Below are positions 6,088 through 7,632 of a stretch of DNA of 7,632 nucleotides, piece by piece. The stretch lies in NCBI GenBank assembly GCA_910577825.1, contig CAJTOK010000075.1, forward strand, positions 1 to 7,632, written 5' to 3'. The notes under the pieces were generated by a model that saw nothing but the letters and a program-made list of their open reading frames with translations, made no database searches and was not told the DNA's origin. Source of the stretch: an uncultured Lachnospiraceae bacterium. Lineage in GTDB: Bacteria; Bacillota; Clostridia; Lachnospirales; Lachnospiraceae. The first letter of the stretch is position 1, and every line of letters begins with the position of its first letter. The translations under genes were made by a program, and so were the position numbers.

Positions 6088-7419
6088 TTAATACTTGTAT
6101 TTTTTCTTATATTTTATAAAAATCCCTGCTGATAATGCAAGTGCCATAAGTTCTGCTACAGGTGTTGCAAACCATATTCCATTAACCCCGAAGAGGACTG
6201 GCAGTATAATCATTGTAATTAGCATAAATACAAAAGACCTGGAAAATGCAAGGACTGCTGAAACTATGCCATTAGATAATGCTGTAAACATGCCGCTTGC
6301 AAAAATATTAAAGCCAATAAATAAAAGGGCTATTGTACATATCCTGTTTCCTGTTACTGCAAGGCTGTATACCGGGTTATCCGGGCGGGCAAATATGGAT
6401 ACCAGCGGTTTTGTAAATGTAAATGATAAAACTGCTGTAAGCACAGAAATAAATGCAATTACACTAATGCTTGTTTCCACTAATTTCTTTAATTTTTTAT
6501 TGTCCTGCCCTCCATAATAAAAACTAACCATAGGTGCTACACCGTAAGAATAGCCTGTATACAGGGAACTTGCAAACATCAGTACATATGTAATAATGGT
6601 TACAGCAGCAATTCCGTTTTCTCCTACATAATGTAACATTGTCCAGTTAAACATCATTGTAATAATACTTGTAACAAGGGCTGTTGCCATTTCAGAACAT
6701 CCGTTTGATGCTGCACTGGCAAGCACTTTCATGGAAAATACTGGTTTTTTAAAGTGCAAAAGTTTTTTTTTGCTGCTAAAAACAGCCAGGCCTGCAACTG
6801 CTGTTACTGAATATCCAAGCCCTGTTGCAACTGCTGCACCGCCAATTCCCATATTAAATATGGCGATAAATATATAATCAAGCACCATATTTAAACATCC
6901 GCCTGTTACAGAACATATTAATGAAAGTGCTGCCTTTCCGCTTGCAATCATATAAAGTGTAAAATTATTCATTAACAGTATTGGCACAGTAAACAACAGA
7001 TAACGGCTTAAATATTCTTTGCAATAGCCTGCAACTGCTTCTGACAGACCCATTCCGTTAAAAATTTTGTCCATTGCCATATAACCGGCACCACACATAA
7101 TAATTCCGGCTGCTACATTTACAAGGATTAAAAAAGTAAAATCCCCTTTTGCTTCTTCCTCTTTCTTCTCTCCCATTTTTTTCATAATAACTGCACTGCC
7201 GCCTGTGGCAAGCATTGTTGAAATTGCTGTGACAAGCTGTATAACTGGTGCTGTAAGGTTAATTGCTGACAGGGCATCTATGCCTACAAGATTTGATACA
7301 AACAGGCCGTCAGCCATTGTATAAAATGACATAAATACCGTCATTGCGATTGTTGGTATTGCAAATTTTAAAATATTGCCTAATGTTACAGGCTTCTGGT
7401 ATACATTCTGTTTCTCCAT
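6088..7419 (-). CDS. MATE-family efflux transporter
   Basis: A 443-residue, full-length multidrug and toxin extrusion protein with about 12 membrane segments in two six-helix halves. These are Na+ or H+ antiporters that export cationic drugs or metabolites. Family features are TMADGLFVSNLVG (34-46) with the helix-1 acidic residue D37, APVIQL after it, CLNMVLDYIFI (175-185), GGAAVATGLGYS (193-204), and the second-half counterparts ASSLYTGYSYGVAPMVSFYYGGQ (residues 283-305) and VNGIWFATPVAE (412-423). The order and length resemble MepA-like clostridial MATE proteins. ATG 7419 lies 8 nt after AGGAGG. It is the first gene of the minus-strand operon and diverges from a MerR-type regulator gene, which suggests inducible expression. 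The substrate cannot be told from sequence. Confidence 0.92.
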   Translation of the reverse strand: MEKQNVYQKPVTLGNILKFAIPTIAMTVFMSFYTMADGLFVSNLVGIDALSAINLTAPVIQLVTAISTMLATGGSAVIMKKMGEKKEEEAKGDFTFLILVNVAAGIIMCGAGYMAMDKIFNGMGLSEAVAGYCKEYLSRYLLFTVPILLMNNFTLYMIASGKAALSLICSVTGGCLNMVLDYIFIAIFNMGIGGAAVATGLGYSVTAVAGLAVFSSKKKLLHFKKPVFSMKVLASAASNGCSEMATALVTSIITMMFNWTMLHYVGENGIAAVTIITYVLMFASSLYTGYSYGVAPMVSFYYGGQDNKKLKKLVETSISVIAFISVLTAVLSFTFTKPLVSIFARPDNPVYSLAVTGNRICTIALLFIGFNIFASGMFTALSNGIVSAVLAFSRSFVFMLITMIILPVLFGVNGIWFATPVAELMALALSAGIFIKYKKKYKY

Positions 7420-7448
7420 AATTTTTCCCTCCTGTATTGCATTTTTTT

Positions 7449-7488
7449 GTTATGTATAGTATCATAAACCATACAGTAACAGTACAGT
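7449..7488. promoter_or_regulatory. Candidate regulator operator repeats
   Basis: Two overlapping patterns cover the MATE promoter. One is an inverted repeat, GTTATGTAT (7449-7457) against ATACAGTAAC (7471-7480), matching with one bulged base. The other is a direct repeat of ACAGT at 7473, 7479 and 7484, inside and next to the 19-bp spacer. Either could be the binding site of the adjacent MerR-type regulator. I cannot tell which. Confidence 0.4.
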
Positions 7489-7491
7489 CAA
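7461..7491 (-). promoter_or_regulatory. MATE operon promoter with 19-bp MerR-type spacer
   Basis: The minus strand has TTGACT (7491-7486), a 19-bp spacer (7485-7467) and TATGAT (7466-7461). Both boxes match consensus at five of six positions, but the spacer is 2 bp too long for unaided sigma-A use. This is the known arrangement at promoters that MerR-family activators untwist. The -10 box ends 41 nt before the MATE start. Confidence 0.7.
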
Positions 7492-7524
7492 GGAATATTT
7501 TCTGTATAAAACAGGAGGAATAAA

Positions 7525-7632
7525 ATGGATAAAAGAAGCAAGCTGCTTACTATAGGGGAATTTGCCAGGCTTCACGGCATAAATAAAAAAACCCTTATGT
7601 GGTATGATGAAACAGGGTTGTTTCCCCCCCCC
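7525..7632 (+). CDS. MerR-family transcriptional regulator (5' part, cut by the window end)
   Basis: Thirty-six codons are visible with no stop. ATG 7525 follows AGGAGG (7513-7518) by 6 nt. Residues 8-34 (LTIGEFARLHGINKKTLMWYDETGLF and on) are the winged helix-turn-helix opening of MerR proteins: the IGEFA first helix, the KKTL recognition helix and the WYDETGLF wing. The effector-binding part lies beyond the window, so the ligand is unknown. The gene diverges from the MATE operon with 105 nt between starts, and the shared region has a MerR-type promoter, so it probably regulates that operon. The frame ends in nine C, read as PPP, where related proteins have one variable residue and then Pro. 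Confidence 0.85.
   Translation, partial: MDKRSKLLTIGEFARLHGINKKTLMWYDETGLFPPP
7624..7632 (+). repeat. C9 homopolymer inside the MerR gene at the window end
   Basis: Nine consecutive C end the window. The tract is striking in such AT-rich DNA and lies in the wing of the regulator's DNA-binding domain. Because the window stops inside the tract, its true length is unknown. Confidence 0.8.

Noticed and set aside
2268..6517. Further open frames overlapping mnmA, the phosphodiesterase, CmpB-type and MATE genes
   Set aside because: They are out-of-frame or antisense to genes with clear family motifs, lack ribosome binding sites and show low-complexity or cysteine/serine-rich composition typical of shadows.
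7505..7510. TATAAA as the -10 box of the MerR gene
   Set aside because: It would put the transcript start inside or after the AGGAGG at 7513-7518, and there is no -35 box at a suitable distance. I could not place the regulator's own promoter.

Overview
The window is AT-rich bacterial DNA with dense short operons, strong GGAGG-type ribosome binding sites, TTGACA/TATAAT promoters, and gene families (a CD3324-type small protein, an ABC_trans_CmpB-type permease, a MATE exporter, a membrane-anchored GDPD) typical of anaerobic Firmicutes. I infer class Clostridia, probably a Lachnospiraceae-like gut organism. The window ends in a run of nine C inside an open gene, which looks like a contig edge.

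Left part (1-1161). The 3' end of an unrecognised plus-strand gene (1-120) is followed by a minus-strand hicA-hicB toxin-antitoxin operon (929-309). This operon has a near-consensus promoter and an intrinsic terminator. It sits between two direct repeats of about 140 bp (26-166 and 1022-1161) that differ by three substitutions and one single-base indel. The repeat is the last ~31 codons of the upstream gene plus its 3' flank, so the second copy is a headless gene remnant.

Middle (1162-1776). A plus-strand unit has a candidate promoter and a 27-codon ORF with a good ribosome binding site. Its N-terminus resembles the upstream gene (RLHYDYDI versus RLHYDHDI). A foldable leader and a CD3324-family HTH-like protein gene (1459-1728) follow. 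This gene converges on mnmA, and a perfect 9-bp hairpin overlaps the mnmA stop codon.

Right part (1766-7632). All large genes are on the minus strand. In transcription order they are a MATE-family exporter (7419-6088), a two-domain ABC_trans_CmpB-family membrane protein (6069-4768), a membrane-anchored glycerophosphodiester phosphodiesterase broken by one frameshift at an A5/T5 run (4740-2912), and mnmA, the tRNA U34 2-thiolase (2812-1766). The first three are closely spaced and look like one membrane/transport operon. Diverging from it is the start of a MerR-family regulator (7525 to the window end). The exporter promoter has a 19-bp spacer, the hallmark of MerR-activated promoters, so I infer that the regulator controls the exporter operon.

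I found no rRNA, tRNA, CRISPR array, transposase or integrase. The points most worth a second look are the repeat-flanked hicAB cassette, the frameshifted phosphodiesterase, the MerR/MATE divergent promoter, the C9 tract in the regulator, and the small leader-like ORF before the CD3324 gene.
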